34,653 bases of DNA from Woeseiaceae bacterium. GTDB lineage: Bacteria; Pseudomonadota; Gammaproteobacteria; Steroidobacterales; Woeseiaceae. Position numbers and translations under genes: made by a program. The stretch lies in NCBI GenBank assembly GCA_013042375.1, contig JABDQH010000049.1:1-34653 (forward strand). Direction: 5' to 3'. How positions within the stretch are numbered: the stretch's first letter is position 1; each line of letters starts with the position of its first letter. Under the pieces are notes generated by a model that did no database searches, was not told the origin of the DNA, and saw only the letters and a program-made list of their open reading frames with translations. This document shows positions 1 through 7,803 of the stretch, one piece after another.

Positions 1-473
1 CGCTCGATGCGCGCACTGTCGGCCGGCGTCGGACGACGCGGCGCCTGGACGGCCGGGGCCTGCTGCATCGCCGGGGGTGAGTAGGTCGGCGGGTCCAGCA
101 GGACGGTATACTCGCGCAGCAAGCGGCCGGATGACCAGGTCGCTTCCACGAGGAAGGTCAGGAACGGTTCGGTGATCGCATTCCTCGAACGAACCTGCAC
201 CACGGCGGCGTCCGCATCGCTGACGACGTTAAATTCGATTTCCTGCAGATAGAAAGGCCGGTCCAGGCCATAGCGCGCGAACGTCTCCGCCGAGGCAAGC
301 GTAACGCTCAGGCTGCCCAGTTCTTCGGGGGTGGCCGACAACAACTCGATTTCCGCGCGCAGCGGTTCGTTCAACGCCGAATCGAGATTGATGTCACCGA
401 GCCCGATAGCCCAGGCCTCGCTCGACAGCAACAGGACGAGCGCAAGCGAGATACGCTTAAGACTTCGCGACAT
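1..473 (-). CDS. fimV: FimV, N-terminal part only (runs off left edge)
   Basis: Reading the minus strand from the ATG at 473 gives about 157 residues before the window ends. A signal peptide (residues 1 to about 22, ending SSEAWA) is followed by the conserved FimV N-terminal domain: IGLGDINLDSALNEPL, then the block ITEPFLTFLVE, then the hallmark GRLLREYTVLLDPP. A Pro/Gln/Ala-rich linker begins at the edge. FimV is a large inner-membrane, peptidoglycan-binding polarity protein needed for type IV pilus assembly and twitching in Pseudomonas; its LysM, membrane segment and cytoplasmic TPR region would lie outside the window. A GGAGA ribosome site sits 8 bases before the ATG. It follows asd with a 77-base gap, the order seen in pseudomonads. 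It has its own strong promoter candidate (543-571). A second, divergent FimV-family gene lies at 10058-12235. Confidence 0.9.
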   Translation of the reverse strand, partial: MSRSLKRISLALVLLLSSEAWAIGLGDINLDSALNEPLRAEIELLSATPEELGSLSVTLASAETFARYGLDRPFYLQEIEFNVVSDADAAVVQVRSRNAITEPFLTFLVEATWSSGRLLREYTVLLDPPTYSPPAMQQAPAVQAPRRPTPADSARIE

Positions 474-497
474 AATGTTTTTCTCCAAACCCCACGC

Positions 498-528
498 GGC
501 CCCGTTTCGCGACATCCAGTCCGGGGCC
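498..528 (-). other. Hairpin in the fimV 5' leader
   Basis: Seven-base arms GGCCCCG (498-504) and CGGGGCC (522-528) flank a 17-base loop. It lies between the predicted fimV transcription start and the ribosome site. No T-run follows on the minus strand, so it is not a clear terminator. A role in translation or as a weak asd terminator is inference. Confidence 0.4.
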
Positions 529-542
529 ATTTGTGCCTGCAA

Positions 543-571
543 ACTATAGCCTATAGATGGTTTTTTGCCAA
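543..571 (-). promoter_or_regulatory. Sigma-70 promoter for fimV
   Basis: On the minus strand TTGGCA (566-571) is separated by exactly 17 bases from TATAGT (543-548); each hexamer matches consensus at five of six positions. The -35 lies inside the last codons of asd. The predicted start near 536 gives a leader of about 60 bases before the fimV ATG. Confidence 0.6.
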
Positions 572-1573
572 TTTTTCAGCAATTTGGACGCTATTTAGAG
601 CCGCACCCTTACGTATGTTGTCAGCAACCACCCAGAGATCGATTCCACGCGGGTGCGAGATGTCTTCGCGGATCCTGCCGACGAAAACCGGGTCCGCACC
701 CGAACTCTCGGTCACGGCCGTCGGGTACTCGCCCAGCGCCCGCCCGTCGAGCACCTCGACACCCGCTGCTTTGGTAAGCAAAGCGGTGACCTCGTCCGCC
801 GAAATCTTGTCCCGCGTCTCGATGTGAATCGCTTCGGAATGCCCGTAAAACGCCGGGATACGCACTGCCGTCGGGTTGACGTGGATGCTGTCGTCACCGA
901 GGATCTTGCGCGTTTCCCACACCATCTTCATTTCCTCTTTCGTATAACCGTTTTCGAGGAAGACGTCGATGTGCGGGATCGCATTAAACGCAATTTGTTT
1001 TGCAGCGCCTTCGATTTCCAGCGGCCGGCCATTGAGCAACGACGTCGTCTGCCGCACCAGTTCCTCGATCGCACTGCGCCCCGCGCCCGAGACGGCCTGG
1101 TAGGTGCAGACGTTGATGCGCTCGATGCCGACGGCGTCGTAGATCGGTTTGAGTGCAACAATCATCTGGATCGTCGAGCAATTGGGATTGGCGATGATGC
1201 CGCGCGCCTGGTAGCCGCCGATCGCCTCCTCGTTGGCCTCGGGGACGACGAGCGGGATGTCGTCCTCGTAGCGAAAGTGCGAGGTGTTGTCGATGACGAC
1301 ACAGCCGGCCTCCACCGCACGCGGCGCATACTGGGCCGAAACCGACCCACCGGCCGAAAACAGGCCGATTTGCGCTCGCGAGAAATCGAAGTCGGCGAGA
1401 TTCTCGACGACCAGCTGGCGAGCGCCGAATTCGACCGTCTTGCCGACCGATTGTTCGCTTGCCAGCGCGTAGACCACACCGACGGGAAACTCCCTCTCGG
1501 CGAGGATCTCGAGCATCGATTCGCCGACAACGCCGGTGGCGCCGACGACCGCAATATCAAAGGTCTTGTTCAT
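551..1573 (-). CDS. asd: Aspartate-semialdehyde dehydrogenase
   Basis: The 340-residue protein reduces aspartyl-4-phosphate to aspartate semialdehyde with NADPH, the branch point to lysine/diaminopimelate, threonine and methionine. The nucleotide-binding GATGVVG loop is at residues 11-17 and the catalytic cysteine is C132 in NPNCST; the length is normal for the bacterial family. It lies 63 bases after aroC and before fimV on the same strand, so it may be cotranscribed with prmB-aroC. The start ATG is preceded only by a weak GAGAG stretch. Identification is secure. Confidence 0.97.
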   Translation of the reverse strand: MNKTFDIAVVGATGVVGESMLEILAEREFPVGVVYALASEQSVGKTVEFGARQLVVENLADFDFSRAQIGLFSAGGSVSAQYAPRAVEAGCVVIDNTSHFRYEDDIPLVVPEANEEAIGGYQARGIIANPNCSTIQMIVALKPIYDAVGIERINVCTYQAVSGAGRSAIEELVRQTTSLLNGRPLEIEGAAKQIAFNAIPHIDVFLENGYTKEEMKMVWETRKILGDDSIHVNPTAVRIPAFYGHSEAIHIETRDKISADEVTALLTKAAGVEVLDGRALGEYPTAVTESSGADPVFVGRIREDISHPRGIDLWVVADNIRKGAALNSVQIAEKLAKNHL

Positions 1574-1636
1574 TCTCTCGCGGGCCTGTCGGCCTCCTGA
1601 TGTTCCGTCACGTGTTGAAGCGACCTGGCCGGTGGA

Positions 1637-2725
1637 TTATCGCAGGTTCGGGGTCTCAGACGAAACGCCGGCATTCTGGGCACGATTGCGCAGGTAATGA
1701 TCCATGAGCACGAGCGCAACCATCGCCTCGGCAATCGGCGTGGCGCGCAGGCCGACGCACGGATCGTGGCGCCCGCCCGTCACAATCTCGGTTTCGGCGC
1801 CCGACTTGTCGATGGTGCGACCCGGCTTGCTGATGCTCGAGGTCGGCTTGAGCGCGATACTGACGAGCAGGTCCTGCCCCGAGGAAATGCCTCCGAGCGT
1901 GCCGCCCGCGTCGTTCTTGCCGAACCCCGACGCGGACATCTCGTCGCGGTGCTCGCTGCCGCGCTGCGCCACGGCAGCAAACCCGGCGCCGACCTCGAAA
2001 CCCTTGACGGCATTGATGCTCATGAGGCCGTGAGCGAGATCGGCCTCGAGCTTGTCGAATACCGGCTCGCCGAGCCCGGCCGGTAACCCGGTCGACAATA
2101 CACTGACCCTCGCGCCTATCGAATCGCCTTCGTCCCGCAGCCGGGTCATGAACCCGTCGAGTTCGTCGAGCCTGTCCGGATCGGCACAGAAGAACGGGTT
2201 GTCGTCGACGATCGACAGGTCTTTCACGGCGAGTTCGAGCGACCCGAGTTGCGTGACGCAACCACGAATCGCGATGCCCACTCGCTCGGCAAGATACTTG
2301 CGTGCAATCGCACCGGCCGCTACCCGCATAGCCGTCTCGCGGGCCGACGAACGGCCGCCGCCCCGGTAGTCCCGGATGCCGTACTTCTGCTGATAGGTAT
2401 AGTCGGCGTGACCCGGCCTGAACTTGTCCTTGATGGACCCGTAGTCCTTCGAGCGCTGGTCGGTGTTCTCGATGATGAGCCCGATCGGCGTCCCGGTCGT
2501 CACGCCCTCGAAAACACCCGACAGGATACGCACGCTGTCGGGCTCATTGCGCTGCGTCGTATGCACGTTGCGGCCCGGACGGCGCCGGTCCAGGTCGGCC
2601 TGGATATCGGCTTCGGTCAGTTCCATGCCCGGCGGGCAGCCGTCCACGACGCAGCCCAGCGCGGGCCCGTGACTCTCGCCGAAAGTCGTGACGACGAACG
2701 ATTTTCCGAAACTGTTGCCAGACAC
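1637..2725 (-). CDS. aroC: Chorismate synthase (GTG start)
   Basis: The 362-residue flavoenzyme makes chorismate from 5-enolpyruvylshikimate-3-phosphate, the last step of the shikimate pathway, and needs reduced FMN. Family signatures are [18 protein letters not shown] near residue 17, [19 protein letters not shown] in the middle and [18 protein letters not shown] near residue 245. The start is GTG at 2725: an in-frame TAG lies directly upstream and MSGNSFGK aligns with the standard N-terminus, so no other start is plausible. It lies 16 bases after prmB, and the intervening TATATATAG is strikingly AT-rich for this genome. Confidence 0.97.
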   Translation of the reverse strand: MSGNSFGKSFVVTTFGESHGPALGCVVDGCPPGMELTEADIQADLDRRRPGRNVHTTQRNEPDSVRILSGVFEGVTTGTPIGLIIENTDQRSKDYGSIKDKFRPGHADYTYQQKYGIRDYRGGGRSSARETAMRVAAGAIARKYLAERVGIAIRGCVTQLGSLELAVKDLSIVDDNPFFCADPDRLDELDGFMTRLRDEGDSIGARVSVLSTGLPAGLGEPVFDKLEADLAHGLMSINAVKGFEVGAGFAAVAQRGSEHRDEMSASGFGKNDAGGTLGGISSGQDLLVSIALKPTSSISKPGRTIDKSGAETEIVTGGRHDPCVGLRATPIAEAMVALVLMDHYLRNRAQNAGVSSETPNLR

Positions 2726-2741
2726 CTATATATAGTCCGCT

Positions 2742-3617
2742 CTAGAGCCCGTGTGCATAGAGGTCGCTGCGTGACAGCAGGAATACGCCCGTGCCGCCCC
2801 GCTCGAACTCGAGCCAGACGAAAGGCAGATCCGGGTAGGCGGCTTGCAGCGCCGCCTGGCTGTTGCCGACCTCGCAGACGAGTATTCCATTGTCCGTCAG
2901 AAATCGCGAGGCGTCTTTGAGAATCCTGTGCACGGATTCGAGCCCGTCGGCGCCGGCGACGAGGCCGAGTTCCGGTTCGTGCCGGAATTCGTCGGGCCGC
3001 GCATCCATGTCCTCGCGGTCGACGTAGGGCGGATTGGCGAGAACCAGGTCGTACCGAAGCCCGCCGAGCTCCGCGAAGAAGTCCGAGCGCACGAGCCGGA
3101 CCCGCTCCTCTACCCCGTGCCGTTTCGCGTTGATCCGCGCCACCTCGAGCGCGCCCTGCGAGATATCGACGGCATCGACGAGCGCGGTGGGAAACGCCAG
3201 TGCCGCCGCAATGGCGATGCATCCGCTGCCCGTACCCAGGTCGGCAATGCGACGCACGTCGGTTGCCGCGATCCAGGGCGCGAAGTGCGCCTCGATCAAC
3301 TCGGCGAACGGAGACCTCGGCACCAACACGCGCGCATCGACGAAAAACGGCAGGCCGCAGAACCAGGCCTCGCCAAGCAGGTACGCCAGCGGCATACGCT
3401 CCTCGATACGGCGCGTCGCGAGCGCATCGATCGTCGCAACATCGGCGTCCGCGACCTCGACCGCGTACGCCGCGTACGCATCGTCGTGCGACAGGCCGAG
3501 CGTCGCGAACACGAGCCACGCGGCCTCGTCGATCGCATTGTCGGTACCGTGCCCGTAGGCCAGCTGCGCCTGTTCGAAGCGGCCTGCCACGTGGCGAATG
3601 ATCTGCTCGGCGTTCAT
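2742..3617 (-). CDS. prmB: Ribosomal protein uL3 glutamine N5-methyltransferase PrmB
   Basis: The 291-residue SAM-dependent enzyme methylates a glutamine of ribosomal protein uL3 (GGQ-type reaction). Motifs are DLGTGSG (SAM binding, 126-132) and the NPPY active-site motif (195-198). The segment [11 protein letters not shown] near residue 99 is typical of PrmB rather than the release-factor enzyme PrmC. The reading frame is open far upstream, but the conserved N-terminus [10 protein letters not shown] begins at 3617; the upstream extension would run through the oppositely oriented Sco gene and is rejected. prmB-aroC adjacency is common in gammaproteobacteria and supports the call. The next gene upstream is divergent, 52 bases away. 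Confidence 0.93.
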   Translation of the reverse strand: MNAEQIIRHVAGRFEQAQLAYGHGTDNAIDEAAWLVFATLGLSHDDAYAAYAVEVADADVATIDALATRRIEERMPLAYLLGEAWFCGLPFFVDARVLVPRSPFAELIEAHFAPWIAATDVRRIADLGTGSGCIAIAAALAFPTALVDAVDISQGALEVARINAKRHGVEERVRLVRSDFFAELGGLRYDLVLANPPYVDREDMDARPDEFRHEPELGLVAGADGLESVHRILKDASRFLTDNGILVCEVGNSQAALQAAYPDLPFVWLEFERGGTGVFLLSRSDLYAHGL

Positions 3618-3669
3618 GCCGCGCGAATCTACCACCTCGGGCACGCGTATGCCTGTAGAATTCCGCCCC

Positions 3670-4281
3670 ATGCATCCCAGGACTCTCATCGTCGCGATCG
3701 CGCTCGGCCTCGCGCTCGCGGCAGGAATCATCGTCGCGTGGCTGTCGCAGGCTCCGCGGGAACCCGAAGCCGCGCTGGTCCTGCCCGAGCCAACGGCACT
3801 GCCTGCCTTCTCGCTGCTTGACCAGCACGGCAGCGCGATCGACGCGAGCGTATTCGAGGGCCAGTGGGACCTCGTGTTTTTCGGCTTCACACACTGCCCT
3901 GACATCTGCCCCACGACTCTCCAGATCCTCGCCACGGCGCGACGCCAGCTCGAGGAACGAGGCGTGCTGCCGCTGCCGCGTATCGTGCTGGTGAGCGTCG
4001 ATCCCGAGCGCGACACACCCGACATCATCGGTCGCTACGTCGACTATTTTGGCGACGGCAATCTCGGCATCACGGGGGACCTCGCCGAGATCGGCAGGCT
4101 CACGTCCGGCCTCGGCATCTATTTTCAGAAGCAAGCGGCAAACGGCGACGGCTACAACGTCGATCACTCGGCCGCCGTGCTCGTCGTCGATCCCGACGCG
4201 CGCTTCAGCGCACTCTTCACCGGGCCGCACGTTGTCGAGCAATACGTGCGCGACCTGCCCATTCTAATGGCGGGCTCGTGA
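3670..4281 (+). CDS. Sco1/SenC-family copper chaperone
   Basis: The 203-residue protein has one N-terminal membrane anchor (about residues 5-25) and a periplasmic thioredoxin-like domain. The copper ligands are present: CxxxC as C76-P-D-I-C80 in THCPDIC, and H166 in YNVDHSA. Family members deliver copper to, or keep reduced, the CuA centre of cytochrome oxidase. I chose the ATG at 3670, just before the hydrophobic anchor; an in-frame ATG at 3649 would add seven residues. It is the first gene of a tightly overlapping five-gene run and its TGA shares a base with the next ATG. No cytochrome oxidase genes are in the window, so its partner is elsewhere. Confidence 0.93.
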   Translation: MHPRTLIVAIALGLALAAGIIVAWLSQAPREPEAALVLPEPTALPAFSLLDQHGSAIDASVFEGQWDLVFFGFTHCPDICPTTLQILATARRQLEERGVLPLPRIVLVSVDPERDTPDIIGRYVDYFGDGNLGITGDLAEIGRLTSGLGIYFQKQAANGDGYNVDHSAAVLVVDPDARFSALFTGPHVVEQYVRDLPILMAGS

Positions 4282-4697
4282 TGCGCATCGCCGCACTGTG
4301 CCTTGCCGTTCTCCTGTCGGCCTGTGGCGCGCCGCAGCCACCGCTGGTTGCAAGCGAGGTCGAGATCACGCGCCCAATGCCCGGGCGCCACATGAGTGCC
4401 GGCTACCTCGTGCTGACGAACAATACGGGTGAGCCCATTCGCATAACCGGCGCGACGAGCCCGCAGTTCGGCAAGGTCGAAATCCACGAGACGATAATCG
4501 CGGACGGGGTCGCTCGCATGCGCCAGCTCGACGAACTGGTCGTGCCGGCGCGCCACAGTGTCGGGCTCGAGCGCGGCGGCAAGCACCTGATGCTCATGCG
4601 TGCACGCGACCTCGATGCTGCGGTGTCGGTGCAGTTGCTCAGCGACGATGCGCCGATCCTTGCGATCCGCTATGCGTTTCCGGGCGGGACCGACTGA
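4281..4697 (+). CDS. PCuAC-family periplasmic copper chaperone, predicted lipoprotein
   Basis: The 138-residue protein begins with a lipoprotein signal (AVLLSAC). The mature part carries the complete Cu(I)-binding pattern H-x10-M-x21-H-x-M: HETIIADGVARM, then 21 residues to HLM. PCuAC proteins pass copper to Sco and to CuA subunits in oxidase assembly, which fits the Sco gene immediately upstream. The ATG at 4281 overlaps the Sco TGA by one base (TGATG); a GTG one codon earlier is possible but unnecessary. Its own TGA overlaps the psd ATG in the same way, implying translational coupling. Confidence 0.92.
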   Translation: MRIAALCLAVLLSACGAPQPPLVASEVEITRPMPGRHMSAGYLVLTNNTGEPIRITGATSPQFGKVEIHETIIADGVARMRQLDELVVPARHSVGLERGGKHLMLMRARDLDAAVSVQLLSDDAPILAIRYAFPGGTD

Positions 4698-5572
4698 TGC
4701 TTGACCGGCTGTTCGTCCTGCTGCAATACCTGCTGCCGCGGCACCTGTTGACGGCACTCGTCTGGCGCATTGCGCGCATTCGCACGCCGGCCGTCAAAGA
4801 CGCGCTGATCAGGGGATTCATCAGGGTATTCGATGTCGACCTTGAAGAAGTCCGGGGCGAGGTGCCTGGCGGCTTCGCAACCTTCAACGACTTTTTCGTG
4901 CGTGAACTTCGCGACGGCGCGCGCGAAATCGAGGGCAATGCCGACGTTGTCGTGTCGCCCGTGGACGGCACGGTCAGTGCCGCCGGGACGATAGACGGAA
5001 CGACGATTTTCCAGGCCAAGGGTGTCGGCTATTCGCTCGCCGACCTGCTCGCGACCGACCTCGATCAGGTCGAACACTATGTCGACGGCCGCTTCGCGAC
5101 CATCTACCTCGCGCCCTACAATTACCATCGCGTGCACGCAGCCCTGGCCGGAGAACTCGTCGCTGCGCGCTACGTACCGGGCGACCTGTTCAGCGTCAAC
5201 GCGGCTACCGTGCAGCGACTCGACGGCCTGTTCCGCCGCAACGAACGACTCGTCATGCATTTTCGGACGGCGGATGGGCCCGCGGCGCTCGTTCTTGTCG
5301 GCGCGCTCAACGTCGGCAGCATTTCGACGCCCTGGAGCGGCGAAATCCGACCGCGCAAGGCCGGGGTCGTCGACGTGCTCGACACCTCTGCGCATCCCGC
5401 ACGCGTCGAGAAAGGCGACCTGCTCGGCTGGTTCAACATGGGCTCGACGGTCATCCTGCTGTTGCCGCGCGACGGCTGCGACTGGGACGACGATCTCGAG
5501 CCGGGCGAAACCTTGCGCATGGGCGAGGAAATCGGCACGCGCCCAGGCGCCCGTTCGCAGGGCTCGCAGTGA
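4697..5572 (+). CDS. psd: Phosphatidylserine decarboxylase proenzyme
   Basis: The 291-residue inner-membrane enzyme converts phosphatidylserine to phosphatidylethanolamine. The self-cleavage site is MGST, G249-S250, in place of the usual LGST; S250 becomes the pyruvoyl group. The expected charge-relay residues are D90 in SPVDG and H147 in YNYHRVH. Length and C-terminal position of the cleavage site match the short proteobacterial type. The ATG overlaps the preceding TGA by one base and the gene overlaps epmA by four bases (GTGA). Leu to Met in the cleavage motif is conservative and should not abolish processing. Confidence 0.96.
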   Translation: MLDRLFVLLQYLLPRHLLTALVWRIARIRTPAVKDALIRGFIRVFDVDLEEVRGEVPGGFATFNDFFVRELRDGAREIEGNADVVVSPVDGTVSAAGTIDGTTIFQAKGVGYSLADLLATDLDQVEHYVDGRFATIYLAPYNYHRVHAALAGELVAARYVPGDLFSVNAATVQRLDGLFRRNERLVMHFRTADGPAALVLVGALNVGSISTPWSGEIRPRKAGVVDVLDTSAHPARVEKGDLLGWFNMGSTVILLLPRDGCDWDDDLEPGETLRMGEEIGTRPGARSQGSQ

Positions 5573-6534
5573 CGAACTGGCGCCCCTCTGCGGGGCCCCG
5601 GGCCGCGCTGAGTCGCGCCAACCTGATGCGCCGGATTCGCGGGCATTTCGATGCCGCGGGCATGCTCGAAGTCGATACGCCCGCGCTCAGCCCATACGCG
5701 GTCAGCGACCTCCAGATCGAGAGTTTCGCGATCGCCGCGAGCGCGGTGAGCCGCAGGCCGCTGTACCTGCACACGTCCCCGGAGTACTGCATGAAGCGCC
5801 TGCTCGCCGCAGGCTTCCCCGACATCTACTCGATTTGCCGGGTTTTTCGCGACAGCGAGTCGGGACGACAGCACCAGCCCGAATTCACGATGATCGAATG
5901 GTACCGACTCGGTATGGGACTTGGCGAAATCATCGAGGACACCCTGACCCTCCTCGACGCGGCGCTTGGCGACGCGTCGCCAGTCGGCGCGCCGATCATC
6001 ATTGACTACGCGGACACGATGCAGCAGATCTGCGGTATCGATGTCCACGACGCCGATACCGCCGCCCTCGCCGACGCGGCCGGGGCCGACGCAGCGTTGC
6101 GCGCGGCGATCGGTGATGCGCCGGACGACTGGCTCGATCTGCTGCTGGCGACGCGGGTCCTGACAACGTTTGCGCCGGATCGGCTGACCGTGTTGCGCCA
6201 CTACCCGGCCAGCCAGGCCGCGCTCGCGCGTCTCTGCCCGTCCGACCCGCGCCTGGCCGATCGTTTCGAGGTCTTCTCCGGCCCTGTCGAACTCGCCAAC
6301 GGCTATGTCGAACTGACCGATGCGCGCGAACAGGCGGAGCGGATCGGACACGACAACGACGTCCGGGAACGCCGCGGACGCGCCCGGCGACCCGTGGATC
6401 AGAACCTGCTCGATGCGCTCGCGACGGGCCTTCCGCAGTGTGCGGGAGTCGCCATGGGATTGGAGCGCTTGCAAATGGTCCATGACAACACCGACGATAT
6501 ACGCGACGTGATCACTTTCGCTTTCGACGCATGA
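5569..6534 (+). CDS. epmA: EF-P--(R)-beta-lysine ligase EpmA (GTG start)
   Basis: The 321-residue protein resembles the catalytic core of lysyl-tRNA synthetase and lacks an anticodon-binding domain, as expected for EpmA (PoxA/GenX/YjeA). Class II motif 2 is seen as VFRDSESGRQHQPEF followed by TMIEWYR, and motif 3 as AMGLERLQM near the C-terminus. It attaches (R)-beta-lysine to a lysine of elongation factor P. The target, efp, lies two genes downstream in the opposite direction and carries the modifiable K34. The start is GTG at 5569, in a GTGA overlap with psd. EpmB, the lysine 2,3-aminomutase that supplies beta-lysine, is not in the window. Confidence 0.95.
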   Translation: MTNWRPSAGPRAALSRANLMRRIRGHFDAAGMLEVDTPALSPYAVSDLQIESFAIAASAVSRRPLYLHTSPEYCMKRLLAAGFPDIYSICRVFRDSESGRQHQPEFTMIEWYRLGMGLGEIIEDTLTLLDAALGDASPVGAPIIIDYADTMQQICGIDVHDADTAALADAAGADAALRAAIGDAPDDWLDLLLATRVLTTFAPDRLTVLRHYPASQAALARLCPSDPRLADRFEVFSGPVELANGYVELTDAREQAERIGHDNDVRERRGRARRPVDQNLLDALATGLPQCAGVAMGLERLQMVHDNTDDIRDVITFAFDA

Positions 6535-7004
6535 ACCAGACCGACTACGACCTGCTCGACGCGCAATTGCACGCCCTGCTCGCCGACGAACCGGATGCGC
6601 TGGCCGCGGCCGGTATTTTCGTTGCGCTGCTATTCAATGCGTTGCACGACGTCAACTGGCTGGGGATCTACGTCATGCGCGATGACGAGCTCGTTCTCGG
6701 TCCGTTCCAGGGAAAACCTGCCTGCGTACACATTGCGCTCGACGCGGGCGTCTGCGGAGCCGCCGCATCGACGCGGCGAACGCAGCGCGTCGCCGACGTC
6801 CATGCCTTCCCCGGACACATCGTCTGCGATCCCGACTCGCGCTCCGAGCTCGTCGTGCCGCTCGTCGTGCATGACGCGCTCATCGGAGTGCTCGACATCG
6901 ACAGCCCTGTGGCCGGTCGATTCCTCGAAGCGGACCAGGCTGGCGTTGAGAAGCTGTGTGAGTCGTTCTGCGCGCTGCAGGAGAAGCGCAAGAACTTTAT
7001 TTGA
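6531..7004 (+). CDS. msrC: Free methionine-(R)-sulfoxide reductase, GAF domain
   Basis: This 157-residue single GAF-domain protein matches the fRMsr (MsrC/YebR) family, which reduces free methionine-R-sulfoxide. Diagnostic segments are [40 protein letters not shown] and GVLDIDSP. The three redox cysteines are C65, C75 and C99, with spacing 10 and 24, equal to C84/C94/C118 of E. coli YebR. The ATG overlaps the epmA TGA (ATGA). The 3' end overlaps the 3' end of convergent efp by eight bases, leaving no room for a terminator between them. Confidence 0.95.
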   Translation: MNQTDYDLLDAQLHALLADEPDALAAAGIFVALLFNALHDVNWLGIYVMRDDELVLGPFQGKPACVHIALDAGVCGAAASTRRTQRVADVHAFPGHIVCDPDSRSELVVPLVVHDALIGVLDIDSPVAGRFLEADQAGVEKLCESFCALQEKRKNFI

Positions 7005-7563
7005 CCCGCGATACGTATTCGCGCGAGCGTGTATCGACCTTGATGACTTCCCCCTGGTCGACAAACAGGGGCACGCGCACGACGGCACCTGTGGACAGCT
7101 TGGCCGGTTTGACGCCACCACTGGCCGTATCGCCCTTGACTCCCGGATCCGTTTCCAGGATTTCGAGCTCGACGAAGTTCGGTGCCGTGATGATCAGGGG
7201 TTCATTGTTCCAGAGCGTGATTGCGCAGACGTCGCCGTCGGTAATCCAGTCCTTCGCGTCGCCGATCGCCTTCTCATCGGCAACGAACTGCTCAAACGTA
7301 TTCGGCTCCATGAAATGCCAGAACTCGCCGTCGGCGTACAGGTACTGCATTTCCGTATCCAGCACATCGGCCGCCTCGACCGACTCGCCCGATCTGAAGG
7401 TCTTGTCGACGGTCTTGCCGGTTTTCAGGTTCTTGATACGAACTCGATTGAAGGCCTGGCCCTTGCCCGGTTTGACGAACTCGTTCTCGACGATGACGCA
7501 CGGGTCCTTGTCGATAATGATCCTGAGTCCGGATCGAAACTCGTTGGTGCTGTAATTTGCCAT
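6997..7563 (-). CDS. efp: Elongation factor P
   Basis: EF-P (188 residues) rescues ribosomes stalled at polyproline. The N-terminal KOW-like domain carries the modification loop KPGKGQAF with K34 at the position beta-lysylated in E. coli; two OB domains follow. The start is the ATG at 7563 (MANYSTNEF); the longer open frame adds an Arg-rich extension that EF-P proteins do not have. The loop is the EpmA type (PGKGQ), not the EarP/rhamnosylated-arginine type, and epmA is indeed nearby. A weak promoter candidate is CTGGAA-N17-TATCAT, with the -10 at 7610-7615. Confidence 0.97.
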   Translation of the reverse strand: MANYSTNEFRSGLRIIIDKDPCVIVENEFVKPGKGQAFNRVRIKNLKTGKTVDKTFRSGESVEAADVLDTEMQYLYADGEFWHFMEPNTFEQFVADEKAIGDAKDWITDGDVCAITLWNNEPLIITAPNFVELEILETDPGVKGDTASGGVKPAKLSTGAVVRVPLFVDQGEVIKVDTRSREYVSRVK

Positions 7564-7803
7564 GAAGTTCGCTCTGTAAGGTCGATGCGCCGGCTGGCGG
7601 CGTCGCGCCATGATACCGGACTCGCGACCCCGTTCCAGCCGGAATTTCAATGGCTTCCGGCCCGTTTCGGGCGAGAAACTTGATGCAGGTCACGGTTTTG
7701 GGTCGCGGCTCGGGACTCCCCGGCCCACAGCGACTAGACTCTTCGCTGGCTTAACAGAATACGGATATCACGGGCGGCGCACCCGACCTCCAGGGAACAG
7801 GAA
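7564..7803. other. Divergent intergenic region, efp / fimX-like
   Basis: These 240 bases carry the efp leader and the region upstream of the fimX-like gene. A possible efp -10 (TATCAT on the minus strand) lies at 7610-7615. I see no convincing -35/-10 pair for the plus-strand gene. A small open frame here (7610-7807) has no ribosome site or protein-like composition and is rejected. Confidence 0.5.

Noticed and set aside
3618-4028. N-terminal extension of PrmB
   Set aside because: Low-complexity Ser/Arg-rich sequence overlapping the opposite Sco gene; family N-terminus is at 3617.
2617-4242. 541-codon minus-strand frame across aroC, prmB and the Sco gene
   Set aside because: Arg-rich translation in the wrong frame of well-identified genes.
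7564-7650. N-terminal extension of EF-P
   Set aside because: EF-P begins at MANYSTNEF; the extension is Arg-rich and covers the leader.
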